This document shows positions 27,163 through 35,997 of a stretch of 64,000 bases of DNA, in pieces. Each line of letters starts with the position of its first letter. Position 1 is the stretch's first letter. Location: the NCBI RefSeq assembly GCF_001431465.1, contig NZ_LDJJ01000002.1:1-64000 (forward strand). Direction: 5' to 3'. The notes beneath the pieces were generated by a model that saw nothing but the letters and a program-made list of their open reading frames with translations, made no database searches and was not told the DNA's origin. The position numbers and the translations under genes were made by a program. This DNA is from Stenotrophomonas terrae (lineage in GTDB: Bacteria > Pseudomonadota > Gammaproteobacteria > Xanthomonadales > Xanthomonadaceae).

Positions 27163-30120
27163 TTACCAATCCAGACCAAATGACAGCTTGAAAGTACGGG
27201 TGGCGTACTGGTCCCAAGTGCTGACCACACCCGAGTTCCAATTGATGCCGTAACCACCCCAGTTGGTCCAGTTGAAGACATTGATGACGTCGGCGCGGAC
27301 CTTGAGCTTGAGGTCGGTGCCGGTGTCCCAGGTCTTGGTCAGCGACATGTCGAACTGCTTGAAGGCACTACCACTCGGCTCCCAGCTATGCGGACGCTCA
27401 TAGCCACCGTAGGCGTCGGTACCGTCGATATCCCAGCGCTTGATCTTGCTGGCCAGGGTCAGCTTGCCGGACGCGCTGATGCCCCAGGGCAGATCGGTGA
27501 AACCACTGACAACCAGACGGTGCTTCGGCGCCCAGGCACCGTCGAACCAGCCACCCTGCTGGAAGTACCAGCCGAATACCGGATCCTTTTCATGGATGTT
27601 CTGCTTGGCGTCGGTCAGCGTATAGGCCACGTTGATGTTCCACGGGCTTTCGGCGGTATACGGCTTGTCCAAGCTCAGCAGCAAGGCGGTGTTCTTGGAC
27701 TCGAAGCCATTGGTGGCAACGATCAGCGCGCCCAGATCGGGCAGGCCCGGCGCGTTCCACGGGCTGCCGTTGGGGGCAAAAACGCCGCCATCGGCATAGC
27801 GGTTGCCGCGCGAGATCAGCAGGCCGTCCTTGTAACGGGTGTGCTGCACGGTGGCCGAACTGTTCCAGTCATGCCCGCCCATGTTGAAGCTGCTGCGGAT
27901 GCCCAGGCTGAACTGGTCCGAATACGGCGTCTTCAGCTTGTTGTCGAACATCCACACTTCGCGGCCGGCTTCGGTCGCATCCACCAGCGACATCAGGTAG
28001 TCGCGATCCAACAGCTGCGGGGTCCAGTCCAGGCAGTCGCCACCCACGGCACAAGCGTGCCCGGGCGAGTTGATCTTGAAACGACGGGTCGGGAAGGAGG
28101 CCTTGCTGCGCTCCAGCTGCAGGTAGTCGAACAGGTTGCGGTCGTAGGAACGGCCGACACCGCCGAACAGCACCAGCCGCTCATCGCCGCTCAGGTCGTA
28201 GGAGAAGCCCAGCCGCGGCTGGATCGCATCCTTGAACGGTTTGCGGTTGTTGCCGGTGCTGATGTAGCGGTTGATGTCGATGCCGCCCAGCGCCAGCGTC
28301 TGCGCATAGGTCTGGCCCGGCCCGGCGTTCGGGTCCTGGCTGGCGAGTGAGGCCAGTACGTCCGGTGCGGTGGCGTAATCCAGATAGGACGGGGTCTTTT
28401 CGTAATCCCAGCGCAGGCCCAGGTTCAAGGTCAGGCGCTCGTTGACCTCCCAATCGTCCTGGATGTAGATGCCGAACTGCTTGTTCTTGGAGGTGACCGC
28501 GCCACCACCGGTACCGACCGCCGGGCTGCCGAAGCGCACGAAGTACGGCACGTCGCCGCCCTGGTTGATGTCGTAATAGAACTGCGGGTTGTAGGGCTGC
28601 TGTTCGATCGTGTCCAGGTCCACCTGCTTGTATTTGACGCCGAACTTGAGCGTATGCCCTTCCCAACCAAAGAAGGTAGTGTCGTTCTGGAACGACCAGC
28701 CCTTCTGGCCCTTGTCCTGCAGGCCGCCGTCGCCAGCGCCGATGCGATAGATCTGCTTGCCGTCATCGCCGCTGCCATCGGTCAGCACGTTGCCGTTGCC
28801 GTAATTGACCGGCGCTTTGGTCCAGAACGCCTTCTCGTAGGTCAGATGGGAATCGCTGAGCCAATTGGTGTTGGAGTACTGCCAACGCAGGTCGTAGCGG
28901 TCCTCGATCACGCCGGTATCGGTGCCGTAGCTGCGTGCACTCTGCCCGCCGACATTGCCGATCTCGCTCTCTTCGCGGCGCTTGTAGGTGAACTCAAGCA
29001 GGTTGGAATCGTTCACCGACCAATCCAGCTTGCCGAAGTACAGGTCTTCCTTGAACGGCGTCGCGGTGGCACCGAGCTGGTCACGCCAGGCCTGCGGCAG
29101 GTCGCTGGGCAAGCGCCCCTCGCCCGGCTTGAGGTCCTGCGGTGCGTTGTATTCCTTGCCCTCGTAGGTGACGAAGAAATGCGCGCGGTCCTGCACGATC
29201 GGGCCACCGAAGCTGCCGCCGTACTGCTTCTCGCCGGAGCGAGTCTTGCCAACGCCGTTCTTCTCGCTCTCGCGCGGCTCACGCCAATCCTGGTTGGTGT
29301 AATCCCAGAAGAACGAACCCTTGAATTCGTTGGTACCGGACTTGGTCACCGCGGTCACCGCGGCCGAACTGATCTGGTCGTACTCGGCCTTGTAGTTGGA
29401 GGTGATGACCTTGTACTCACCAATGGCCAGCTGCGGGAACGGATTACCGCGACTGGCATCCTGGCCGGTGATGCCACCCTGGGTGACATAGTTTTTCTGG
29501 CCCACGCCATCGATGTAGACGTTGACGTTGTTGGCGCTCTGCACGCCGCCACGCAACTTGGTCGAACCGTTGGACGGGTTCTGCTCGAACACCATGCCGG
29601 GCACGGTGTCGGCGAAGGCCAGGAAGTTGCGCGTGCCCTGCGGCAAGGCCTGGATCTGCTGCGGGGTGATGTAGGTGGCAATCTCCGAGGTCTTGGTCTC
29701 GATCGGCGCCTGCGCCGTCACCTGCACCGCATCCAGCGTGGTTGCCGAGCCGCCGCCAGTTTCAGCCACGCCACCCACACCCAGGTTCACTGTGGCGGTC
29801 TGGCCGACGGCCACGGTGATGTTCTGGCTGCTGCTCTTGCCACCGGCGGTGACATCGACCTTGTAGGTGCCCGGCGGCAGGCCAGCCAGCGAATAGCTGC
29901 CATTGCCGGTGCTCTGCACGCTGCGTGCAAGGCCGGTGGCGATATTGGTGGCGGTGACCTGGGCCTGCGCGGCGGGGGCCGAGTCAGTCATCACCTGGCC
30001 ACGGATGGTCGCACCGGTGCTCTGTGCGAATGCGGGCGCGGCGCCCAGCAACAGGCACGCGGCAAGCGCACCACTGAGCAGCTTGCGTGGGGGCATCGCG
30101 TTGTTCAATTTTTTATTCAT
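27163..30120 (-). CDS. TonB-dependent outer-membrane receptor with N-terminal carboxypeptidase-regulatory-like domain
   Basis: The 985-residue protein has a signal peptide (MNKKLNNAMPPRKLLSGALA.. ending AFA), then an Oar-like regulatory domain (residues ~30-125: GATIRGQVMTDSAPAAQAQVTATN..GSYSLAGLPPGTYKVDV). A plug domain and a long barrel follow, ending in the aromatic FKLSFGLDW, as required for outer-membrane insertion. Xanthomonad receptors of this kind next to LacI regulators and glycosidases take up plant or microbial saccharides. It lies 54 bases downstream of lacI and upstream of a hydrolase and ABC transporter genes, so oligosaccharide import is inferred. Confidence 0.93.
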   Translation of the reverse strand: MNKKLNNAMPPRKLLSGALAACLLLGAAPAFAQSTGATIRGQVMTDSAPAAQAQVTATNIATGLARSVQSTGNGSYSLAGLPPGTYKVDVTAGGKSSSQNITVAVGQTATVNLGVGGVAETGGGSATTLDAVQVTAQAPIETKTSEIATYITPQQIQALPQGTRNFLAFADTVPGMVFEQNPSNGSTKLRGGVQSANNVNVYIDGVGQKNYVTQGGITGQDASRGNPFPQLAIGEYKVITSNYKAEYDQISSAAVTAVTKSGTNEFKGSFFWDYTNQDWREPRESEKNGVGKTRSGEKQYGGSFGGPIVQDRAHFFVTYEGKEYNAPQDLKPGEGRLPSDLPQAWRDQLGATATPFKEDLYFGKLDWSVNDSNLLEFTYKRREESEIGNVGGQSARSYGTDTGVIEDRYDLRWQYSNTNWLSDSHLTYEKAFWTKAPVNYGNGNVLTDGSGDDGKQIYRIGAGDGGLQDKGQKGWSFQNDTTFFGWEGHTLKFGVKYKQVDLDTIEQQPYNPQFYYDINQGGDVPYFVRFGSPAVGTGGGAVTSKNKQFGIYIQDDWEVNERLTLNLGLRWDYEKTPSYLDYATAPDVLASLASQDPNAGPGQTYAQTLALGGIDINRYISTGNNRKPFKDAIQPRLGFSYDLSGDERLVLFGGVGRSYDRNLFDYLQLERSKASFPTRRFKINSPGHACAVGGDCLDWTPQLLDRDYLMSLVDATEAGREVWMFDNKLKTPYSDQFSLGIRSSFNMGGHDWNSSATVQHTRYKDGLLISRGNRYADGGVFAPNGSPWNAPGLPDLGALIVATNGFESKNTALLLSLDKPYTAESPWNINVAYTLTDAKQNIHEKDPVFGWYFQQGGWFDGAWAPKHRLVVSGFTDLPWGISASGKLTLASKIKRWDIDGTDAYGGYERPHSWEPSGSAFKQFDMSLTKTWDTGTDLKLKVRADVINVFNWTNWGGYGINWNSGVVSTWDQYATRTFKLSFGLDW

Positions 30121-30174
30121 GTTTTACCTCTCCCAAGGCAGCGACAGGGAAGCCGCAAGGGTTGTGTGTGTGAA

Positions 30175-31215
30175 CTACCCCGGTCTATCGCCGGGTGCAG
30201 GAAGGTCGCAAGCGGCTGTGGAGTCGCGTACCACCAGAGTTGGAACCAGCGTTACCGCAGGCGCTGTCTGCGCCTGCGCGCTATCGATCATCTGCACCAG
30301 CTGCAGCATCGCGCGCTCGCCCAACTCGGCGATGCTGACCTGCATCGTTGTCAACGCGGGGTGAACAAAACGCGCCAGAGGGATGTCGTCATAGCCGGCC
30401 AGTGCAACTTGCGCGGGTACTTTCACGCCTGCCTGCGAGAACGCATACAGGCAGCCCAGGGCCATCATGTCGTTGGCGGCAAACACCGCATCCGGCAAGC
30501 TCGGGCGCGCCAACAGCGCCAATCCAGCCTGATGGCCAGAGGCTTCGTCAAAATTGCCCGGCAGCTCGATCGCTTCCACCTTGCCGTCGAACGCCGCCAT
30601 CGCCGCGCGGAAACCGTGCAGGCGTTGCTGCGCATCGTGGTTGTGCACCGGCCCGGCAATGAAGGCGATGCGGCGATGCCCGGCATCAAGCAGATGCCGG
30701 GTCATGGCCAGCGCGCCGGCATGGTCATCGATGCTGAAAACCGGGTAATGCTCTTCCGCCAATGGCGTATTGATCAGTACCGTAGGCAGCGCAGGCGGCA
30801 GGTTGTCGATCAGAAAATCGGGGTCGCCAGCAAAGGGCGACAGGACAAGCAGGCCATCCACCCGGCCGCGCATGGCCTGCAGCACGGCGCCCTGCTGTTT
30901 CTGTTCACCGTGGTAGCTGGACACCAGCAAGTGCCGGCGATGGGCACTGGCCACGCCGTCGATGCCGCGCATCAACTCGGAAAAGAACTCGCCGTAAAGG
31001 TCAGGAAGTACCAGGCCAACAGTCTGGGTACTGCGGCTGCTGAGGCTGCGCGCAGCCGCATGCGGGCTGTAGCGCAGCCGCTTGGCGACCTCAAGGACCA
31101 GCGCGCGCACCGGCGCGGCGACATTGTCGTGGCCATTGAGGGCGCGTGACACCGTGGCGACGGAAACATTCGCCTCACGGGCGACATCCTTGATCGTGAT
31201 TGCCGACTTCGCCAC
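30175..31215 (-). CDS. LacI-family transcriptional regulator
   Basis: This 346-residue regulator has an N-terminal helix-turn-helix (AITIKDVAREANVSVATVSRALNGHDNVA), hinge helix (LRYSPHAAARSLSSRSTQTVGLV) and a periplasmic-binding-protein-like sugar-sensing domain. It starts with GTG at 31215. It is the first gene of the minus-strand saccharide locus, and the palindrome at 31250-31263, 34 bases before its start, is a likely autoregulatory operator. A sugar released from the imported glucan would be the inducer. Confidence 0.93.
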   Translation of the reverse strand: MAKSAITIKDVAREANVSVATVSRALNGHDNVAAPVRALVLEVAKRLRYSPHAAARSLSSRSTQTVGLVLPDLYGEFFSELMRGIDGVASAHRRHLLVSSYHGEQKQQGAVLQAMRGRVDGLLVLSPFAGDPDFLIDNLPPALPTVLINTPLAEEHYPVFSIDDHAGALAMTRHLLDAGHRRIAFIAGPVHNHDAQQRLHGFRAAMAAFDGKVEAIELPGNFDEASGHQAGLALLARPSLPDAVFAANDMMALGCLYAFSQAGVKVPAQVALAGYDDIPLARFVHPALTTMQVSIAELGERAMLQLVQMIDSAQAQTAPAVTLVPTLVVRDSTAACDLPAPGDRPG

Positions 31216-31249
31216 CGCCCTACCCTCCGCAATACAGGGTGAGGCGGAC

Positions 31250-31263
31250 TGTAAACGTTTCCA
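31250..31263. promoter_or_regulatory. Candidate LacI-family operator upstream of lacI
   Basis: TGTAAACGTTTCCA matches the LacI/MalR-type pattern TGTAAACGTTTACA, with a central CG and six of seven arm positions paired. A half-site (TGTAAAC) lies 23 bases further out at 31272-31278. The position just upstream of the regulator suggests autoregulation and control of the receptor/transporter locus. Confidence 0.6.
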
Positions 31264-31293
31264 ATTGCGATTGTAAACAGTTCGTTAGGCATC

Positions 31294-31336
31294 CTTGTCC
31301 CATGCGGACAAGTACTGTCCTGCCCAGCGGGGCAGG
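31294..31336. terminator. Tandem short hairpins downstream of bolA
   Basis: Two stems lie side by side: CTTGTCC/GGACAAG (31294-31312, loop catgc) and CCTGCCC/GGGCAGG (31319-31336, loop agcg). They follow the bolA stop on the minus strand and precede the lacI promoter. There is no T-run, so termination is only a possibility. Confidence 0.35.
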
Positions 31337-31359
31337 CGCATTGCGCTCAGTTTGCCCGT

Positions 31360-31638
31360 TCAGCCCGGCGCCCTCTGCTCCTGCGGGGTCAGCGCCTTGA
31401 TCGAGAGCGCATGGATGTCCGTTTCCATCATCTCGCCGAGCGCGGCGTAGACCGCCCGGTGGCGGGCCAGTGGCGCCTTGCCCGCAAAGGCCTCGCTGAC
31501 CACGATGACCTTGAAATGGCCCCGCCCATCACTGGCCCCTGCATGACCGGCGTGGCGATGGCTGTCGTCGCGCACCTCCACCAGCTGCGGGGTGAACGCC
31601 GCCTGCAGGGCGCTGCGGATCCGCTCGACCCGGTTCAT
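31360..31638 (-). CDS. bolA: BolA family protein
   Basis: This 92-residue BolA/IbaG-type protein starts [22 protein letters not shown] and has the conserved DDSHRHAGH and [28 protein letters not shown] segments with the invariant histidine. BolA proteins pair with monothiol glutaredoxins and influence Fe-S trafficking and morphology. Its start overlaps the YciI gene stop by four bases, so the two are co-translated. Confidence 0.92.
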   Translation of the reverse strand: MNRVERIRSALQAAFTPQLVEVRDDSHRHAGHAGASDGRGHFKVIVVSEAFAGKAPLARHRAVYAALGEMMETDIHALSIKALTPQEQRAPG

Positions 31639-31934
31639 GGCAGCACCTTGCGGAACGGCCGCACATCCACGCGCATATAGACGCCTGCCGCCACATAGGG
31701 GTCGGCCTCGGCCCAGGCCCTTGCGGCGCCCAGGTCCTCGAAACTGGCAATCACCACGCTGCCGCTGAAACCGGCCGGACCCGGATCTTCCGCGTCAACC
31801 GCAGGACAGGGACCAGCCAAAAGCAGCCGCCCCTGGTCAAGTAATGTCTGCAATCGTTGCAGATGCGCCGCCCGTGCCTGCAGCCGCGCCGCAAGCACAT
31901 CTTCACCGTCATAGCCCTCGATTACGTACCACAC
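31635..31934 (-). CDS. YciI family protein
   Basis: The 99-residue protein starts [18 protein letters not shown] and has the YciI (ferredoxin-like) features H-L-x-R-L near residue 24, GRLLLAGP and [22 protein letters not shown]. The conserved His-Asp pair of the fold appears (AAHLQRL, ADPY). Cellular role is not established for most of the family. It is coupled to bolA. Confidence 0.88.
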   Translation of the reverse strand: MWYVIEGYDGEDVLAARLQARAAHLQRLQTLLDQGRLLLAGPCPAVDAEDPGPAGFSGSVVIASFEDLGAARAWAEADPYVAAGVYMRVDVRPFRKVLP

Positions 31935-32287
31935 TGGCCTTTCTCCGCTTGTCTGCTGAATGGAACGGTGCCAAGTCTAGCGTCACAAGGCTGGACACCG
32001 CCCTGCTCGGGCGATTACTCTTTAGTCCATTGCACGCAGCCGGCCAGTAGCCGCTCGGTGCGGTGACAGGCCCAGACCTGCCACCCAACCACCGCAGCAC
32101 ATCACTTCCCGGGCCGCGTAGACGACCTCCTCGTAATGACGTTGCCGCTGATCCTGCGGCGCGCCTTGTTGTTTATGTGTGGAAGCGCGCCAAACAAGCG
32201 CGAGTAGCTCGTAATACAGGGGCTGGCACCCTCCCGGGCGGGAACCTGGGGTGTGTACAGCCCGCAATACCCCCGAATGTCGACCTG
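31935..32287. other. Non-coding interval between yciI and scpA
   Basis: This 353-base region separates the divergent yciI-bolA and scpA-scpB-rluB groups. An open frame in register with scpA reaches back to 32063 but encodes a Pro/Arg-rich sequence unlike ScpA, so I treat it as untranslated. Promoters for both directions must lie here; none is clear by eye. Confidence 0.5.
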
Positions 32288-33184
32288 ATGACTTCCGAAC
32301 TCGCGCACGACGCGAACCCGCCAGCGCAGCAATCCCTACCTCAGCAGCAGGAAATGCCGCTGGCGATGGTGCATGGTCAGCCGGTGCTGCAGATCCCACA
32401 GGATCTGTACATACCGCCGGACGCACTGGAAGTTATTCTCGACGCCTTCGAGGGTCCGCTGGATCTACTGCTTTACCTGATCCGCCGGCAGAACCTGGAC
32501 ATCCTTGATATCCCGGTCGCCGAGATCACCAAGCAGTACGTGGAATACATCAACGTGATGCAGGAGCTGCGCTTTGAACTGGCAGCCGAGTATCTGGTGA
32601 TGGCAGCCATTCTTGCTGAAGTGAAGTCGCGCATGCTGTTGCCGCGCCCACCCAGCATCGAAGGCGAAGAAGCAGATCCGCGCGCCGAGCTGGTACGCCG
32701 TCTGCAGGAATACGAACGTTTCAAGCAGGCCGCCGAGGATATCGACAGCCTGCCCCGGCAGGACCGCGACACCAGCATGGCGCACGCCTTCGTGCCCGAG
32801 CGGGTGTTGGTCAAGACCCCACCGCCGGTGGAACTGAAGGAAATGCTGCTGGCGCTGCACGACGTACTCAAGCGCGCCGAGCTGTTCAGCGGCCACGCGA
32901 TCAAACGCGAGGCCCTGAGTGTCCGGCAGCGCATGGGCGATGTGCTCAGCCTGCTGGAAGGCGACAGGTTCTACCGCTTTGAAAGTCTGTTCACCGCCGA
33001 AGAAGGCAAGCTCGGCGTTCTGGTCACCTTCCTTGCGGTATTGGAACTGGCCAAGGAGCAACTGCTCGACCTGGTGCAGGAAGCACCACTTGCACCGATT
33101 TATGTGAAGTCCCTGGCCACCGGCAACACCAACGCACCGCTGCAGTTTTCCAGCGAGTTCGATGACGCTGACACCCCCGCCTGA
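32288..33184 (+). CDS. scpA: Segregation and condensation protein A
   Basis: ScpA is the kleisin of the Smc-ScpAB condensin. The core begins LEVILDAFEGPLDLLLYLIRRQNLDILDIPVAEITKQY, the kleisin N-terminal Smc-binding signature, and continues with YLVMAAILAEVKSRMLLP; the C-terminal winged helix includes FLAVLELAKEQLLDLVQ. I placed the start at 32288 (MTSELAHDANPPAQQ); the ATG at 32354 is an alternative. The Gln/Pro-rich first 30 residues are variable. scpB follows directly. Confidence 0.93.
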   Translation: MTSELAHDANPPAQQSLPQQQEMPLAMVHGQPVLQIPQDLYIPPDALEVILDAFEGPLDLLLYLIRRQNLDILDIPVAEITKQYVEYINVMQELRFELAAEYLVMAAILAEVKSRMLLPRPPSIEGEEADPRAELVRRLQEYERFKQAAEDIDSLPRQDRDTSMAHAFVPERVLVKTPPPVELKEMLLALHDVLKRAELFSGHAIKREALSVRQRMGDVLSLLEGDRFYRFESLFTAEEGKLGVLVTFLAVLELAKEQLLDLVQEAPLAPIYVKSLATGNTNAPLQFSSEFDDADTPA

Positions 33185-33200
33185 GCAACCGACCCAACGC

Positions 33201-34052
33201 ATGGATCAACCGCTGATCAACCGTATTGTCGAAGGTACCCTGTTGGCCTCCAGCCAGCCGGTAACCCTGACGCAACTGCAGGGCCTGTTTCCCGAGGATG
33301 CACCGGCACCGCCGGGCAGCATCGAACGGGCACTTGAACTGCTGCGCGAAGGCTGCGCCGGGCGCGGCGTCGAACTGGTCGAAGTAGCCTCTGGCTATCG
33401 TTACCAGATCACCAGCGAAGTGCACGGCTGGGTGTCCCGACTGTGGACCGAACGCAAGACCCGCTACACCCGCGCCACCCTGGAAACCCTGGCGCTGATT
33501 GCCTACCGGCAGCCGATTACCCGCGGCGAGATCGAGCAGGTCCGCGGCGTGGCGGTAAGCAGCAACATCATCCAGGCGCTGGAAGAGCGCGAGTGGATCC
33601 GGGTCATCGGCCACCGCGACGTGCCCGGCAAGCCGGCCCTGTTCGGCACCACCAAGGGCTTCCTGGATTATTTCGGGCTCAAGCGCCTGGACCAACTGCC
33701 GCCGCTGTCCGAACTGCGCGATATCGGCGAGCTTGAACCGCAATTACCGCTGGATGGCGACGGCCAGCCAGCCGCCCCGCTTGCCGCTGGCGCCGCCTCG
33801 CCCCCGGGCCTGGACGCCGCCAACGATAGCGACACGACAACCGCAGCCACGCCAGAATCCCCGGATTCGAACGCGGCCGCATCCGACACCGCCTTCACCG
33901 GCGAACCCGACGCCGCGCCGGGAGAGCGCGCGGCGGAAGTGGAACAAACTGAAAACAACGCCGTCGCGACGACGACCGTGGCTGTTGACGTAGCCGATTC
34001 CGAACCAGAGGCCGACGCGGAAAACGCCGGCCGGAGCCAAACAGATGAGTGA
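33201..34052 (+). CDS. scpB: Segregation and condensation protein B
   Basis: ScpB dimers bind the ScpA linker in the condensin complex. The two winged-helix domains are clear (INRIVEGTLLASSQPVTLTQLQGLF and YTRATLETLALIAYRQPITRGEIEQVRGV; end of the core GLPDYF-like GFLDYFGL). After residue ~185 a 100-residue acidic Ala/Thr/Asp/Glu tail follows, not part of the family core. An in-frame ATG at 33162 overlapping scpA is possible; 33201 (MDQPLINRIVEG) fits homologues. The end overlaps rluB by eight bases. Confidence 0.92.
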   Translation: MDQPLINRIVEGTLLASSQPVTLTQLQGLFPEDAPAPPGSIERALELLREGCAGRGVELVEVASGYRYQITSEVHGWVSRLWTERKTRYTRATLETLALIAYRQPITRGEIEQVRGVAVSSNIIQALEEREWIRVIGHRDVPGKPALFGTTKGFLDYFGLKRLDQLPPLSELRDIGELEPQLPLDGDGQPAAPLAAGAASPPGLDAANDSDTTTAATPESPDSNAAASDTAFTGEPDAAPGERAAEVEQTENNAVATTTVAVDVADSEPEADAENAGRSQTDE

Positions 34053-35694
34053 CACCCCCCGTAAACCTTCGTTGAACAAGCTCTCGCTCAAGCGCGAAGC
34101 CGACACCGAACAGCAGCCCAAGCTCGAAGAGCGCCTGCACAAGGTCCTGGCACAAGCCGGCCTGGGCTCGCGCCGCGCGCTGGAGCAGCGCATCGCCGAC
34201 GGCCTGGTCAAGGTCAACGGCGAAGTCGCGCAGACCGGCATGTCGGTCAAGAGCGGCGACAAGATCGACCTCGACGGTCGCAGCTTTGTCGCCAGCGCCC
34301 TGACCGACCCGTCGCGCGTCCTGATCTACAACAAGCCCGAAGGCGAAGTCACCACGCGTGACGATCCCGAAGGCCGGCCGACCGTATTCGAAGCGCTGCC
34401 GCCGTTGAAGGGCGCACGCTGGATCGCGATCGGCCGCCTTGACATCAACACCACCGGCCTGCTGCTGGCTACCACCGACGGTGAGCTCGCCAACGCGATG
34501 ATGCACCCGTCGTTTGAAGTCGAGCGCGAGTACGTGGTGCGCGTGCGCGCCCCGGAAGGCGAAGAGAAGGTCTCCGACGAAATCATCGAGCGCCTCGGCC
34601 GCGGCGTGCTGCTGGAAGACGGCGGCGCCAAGTTCGACGAAGTCGAGCGCATTGGCGGCACCGATTCGCACGACTGGTTCCGCGTGGTCGTCAAGGAAGG
34701 CCGCAACCGCGAAGTGCGCCGCCTGTGGGAATCGCAGGGCTGCCAGGTCAGCCGCCTGAAGCGCACCCGCTACGGCAAGATCGAGCTGCCGCGTGAACTG
34801 ATGCGTGGCAAGTCGGTGGAACTGACCACCCAGCAGGTCGACGCGCTGCGCGCCCAGCTGAAGCTGGAAGAAGGCACCCCGTCGGCACTGACCCTGCAGC
34901 CGGTGATCGGCCAGCGCAAGGCGGTCAAGACCACCCTGCGCGTGTCGCGCGAAGGCGGCCGTGGCAATGCTTACGTCAACGGCCACAACAGCGCCGACGA
35001 AGGCCGCGAACTGCGTCGCTTCGACAACCTGCGCGAAGACCGCGGCGGCCGTGGCCGTGGCGGCAAGAGCGGCGGTGGCTTCAAGGGCGGCCTGACGGTC
35101 AGCGGCGAAGCTGCAGCCAAGCAGTCGCAGAAGCCGTTCAAGCAGCGCAAGCCGGCCGGCGACCGCAGCTTGCCGGATGGCAATCCGGCCGCATTCCGCA
35201 CCTGGTACGTGCCGGACGGCGTCAGCACCGGCCCGAGCGGCCACCGCAATGCGGGTCCGGGCGCAGCACGCGGCCCGGGCGGCAACCGTGGTCCGGGCCG
35301 TGGCCCGGCCGCTGACGGCCAGGCCCGTCCGTACGGCAAGCCACGTCCGGGCGGCGCACCCGGCGCCAGCCGTGGCGGTCCCGGCCAAGGTCGCCCGCAG
35401 GGCGCCGGCGGCCAGGGCGCAAGCCAGGGTCAAGGCCAGGGCCAGCGCAAGCACCCCTACGGTCACCCGGGCAATGCCCCGAGCTTCCCGTCCGACCACG
35501 CCAATCCGGGTTTCAGCCCGTACGGCGCGCGTCCGGTCGGCAATCGCCCGAGCGGCGGCAACCGTGGCCCGGGTGGCCCCGGCGGCCGTCCCTCCGGCGG
35601 CCCGCGCCCGGGTGGCAACCGCCCCGGCGGTGCAGGTCGTCCGGGTGGTGGTCGTCCCGGCGGCGGTGGCAACCGCGGCCCGCGCGGCGCCTGA
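34045..35694 (+). CDS. rluB: 23S rRNA pseudouridine synthase RluB with long Gly/Arg-rich tail
   Basis: RluB isomerises U2605 of 23S rRNA. The S4 domain (LHKVLAQAGLGSRRALEQRIADGLVKVNG) is at residues ~31-75 and the catalytic aspartate lies in GRLDINTTGLLL. The family core ends near residue 300 (QQVDALRAQLKLEEG). A tail of ~250 residues rich in Gly, Arg, Pro, Asn and Gln follows, with RGG/GGN/RPGG clusters suggesting RNA binding. The frame is uninterrupted. It overlaps scpB by eight bases and ends before tandem terminator hairpins. Confidence 0.93.
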   Translation: MSDTPRKPSLNKLSLKREADTEQQPKLEERLHKVLAQAGLGSRRALEQRIADGLVKVNGEVAQTGMSVKSGDKIDLDGRSFVASALTDPSRVLIYNKPEGEVTTRDDPEGRPTVFEALPPLKGARWIAIGRLDINTTGLLLATTDGELANAMMHPSFEVEREYVVRVRAPEGEEKVSDEIIERLGRGVLLEDGGAKFDEVERIGGTDSHDWFRVVVKEGRNREVRRLWESQGCQVSRLKRTRYGKIELPRELMRGKSVELTTQQVDALRAQLKLEEGTPSALTLQPVIGQRKAVKTTLRVSREGGRGNAYVNGHNSADEGRELRRFDNLREDRGGRGRGGKSGGGFKGGLTVSGEAAAKQSQKPFKQRKPAGDRSLPDGNPAAFRTWYVPDGVSTGPSGHRNAGPGAARGPGGNRGPGRGPAADGQARPYGKPRPGGAPGASRGGPGQGRPQGAGGQGASQGQGQGQRKHPYGHPGNAPSFPSDHANPGFSPYGARPVGNRPSGGNRGPGGPGGRPSGGPRPGGNRPGGAGRPGGGRPGGGGNRGPRGA

Positions 35695-35704
35695 TTGGCA
35701 ATGC

Positions 35705-35767
35705 GTCGAGCCGCAAACGGCTCGACATGATTGCAACAAACGCCCGGCGCATCGCGCCGGGCGTTTG
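35705..35767 (+). terminator. Tandem terminator hairpins after rluB
   Basis: The first hairpin has arms GTCGAGCCG/CGGCTCGAC (35705-35726). Ten bases later the arms CAAACGCCCGGCGC and GCGCCGGGCGTTTG (35737-35767) form a 14-pair perfect stem with a three-base loop. The second ends in a short T tract within the stem and is a very stable stop for the scpA-scpB-rluB transcript. Confidence 0.75.
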
Positions 35768-35808
35768 CGTTATGGCCCCCCTACTCATAACCCGACTTTG
35801 CTGCCAGC

Positions 35809-35850
35809 CCCTCTCCCTTTACGGGAGAGGGGCTGGGAGAGGGCGCTCTT
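35809..35850. repeat. Single CCCTCTCCC..GGGAGAGGG repeat unit
   Basis: The arms agcccctctccc and gggagaggggct around tttac, followed by gggagaggg, match the repeat family at 1687 and 6549. It lies between the rluB terminator and the toxin-antitoxin promoter. Confidence 0.65.
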
Positions 35851-35939
35851 TAGCGGAGACGGCTACGGAGAAAGCCCCGTTCAGCAGAAGGCCCGGGCAG
35901 GGACCAAACCGCAAGCCCGACTGAATCGATCAACGCACA

Positions 35940-35974
35940 AATTTCCCATTTAGGGAAATTAGGTATATTTTCCC
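35940..35974. promoter_or_regulatory. Operator/promoter of the toxin-antitoxin operon
   Basis: An inverted repeat with arms AATTTCCC (35940-35947) and GGGAAATT (35953-35960) is followed by a -10-like tatatt (35964-35969) and a third TTTCCC half-site. This AT-rich patch contrasts with its surroundings and ends 24 bases before the antitoxin ATG. Palindromes overlapping the promoter are the usual autoregulatory sites of Phd/YefM antitoxins. Confidence 0.6.
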
Positions 35975-35997
35975 AATACCCCCTCGCGGAGCGCACC

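Noticed and set aside
28654-31149. Plus-strand open frame of about 830 codons opposite the TonB receptor and LacI genes
   Set aside because: It spans two confident antisense genes and their intergenic gap; no domain or ribosome site supports it.
27163-31215. Possible iron-siderophore receptor with regulator
   Set aside because: There is no anti-sigma factor or siderophore gene; the regulator is LacI type and the following genes are sugar hydrolases and a sugar ABC importer.
33895-35739. Minus-strand open frame of about 610 codons opposite scpB and rluB
   Set aside because: Composed of Ala/Arg/Thr runs complementary to the Gly/Arg tail of RluB; no independent support.
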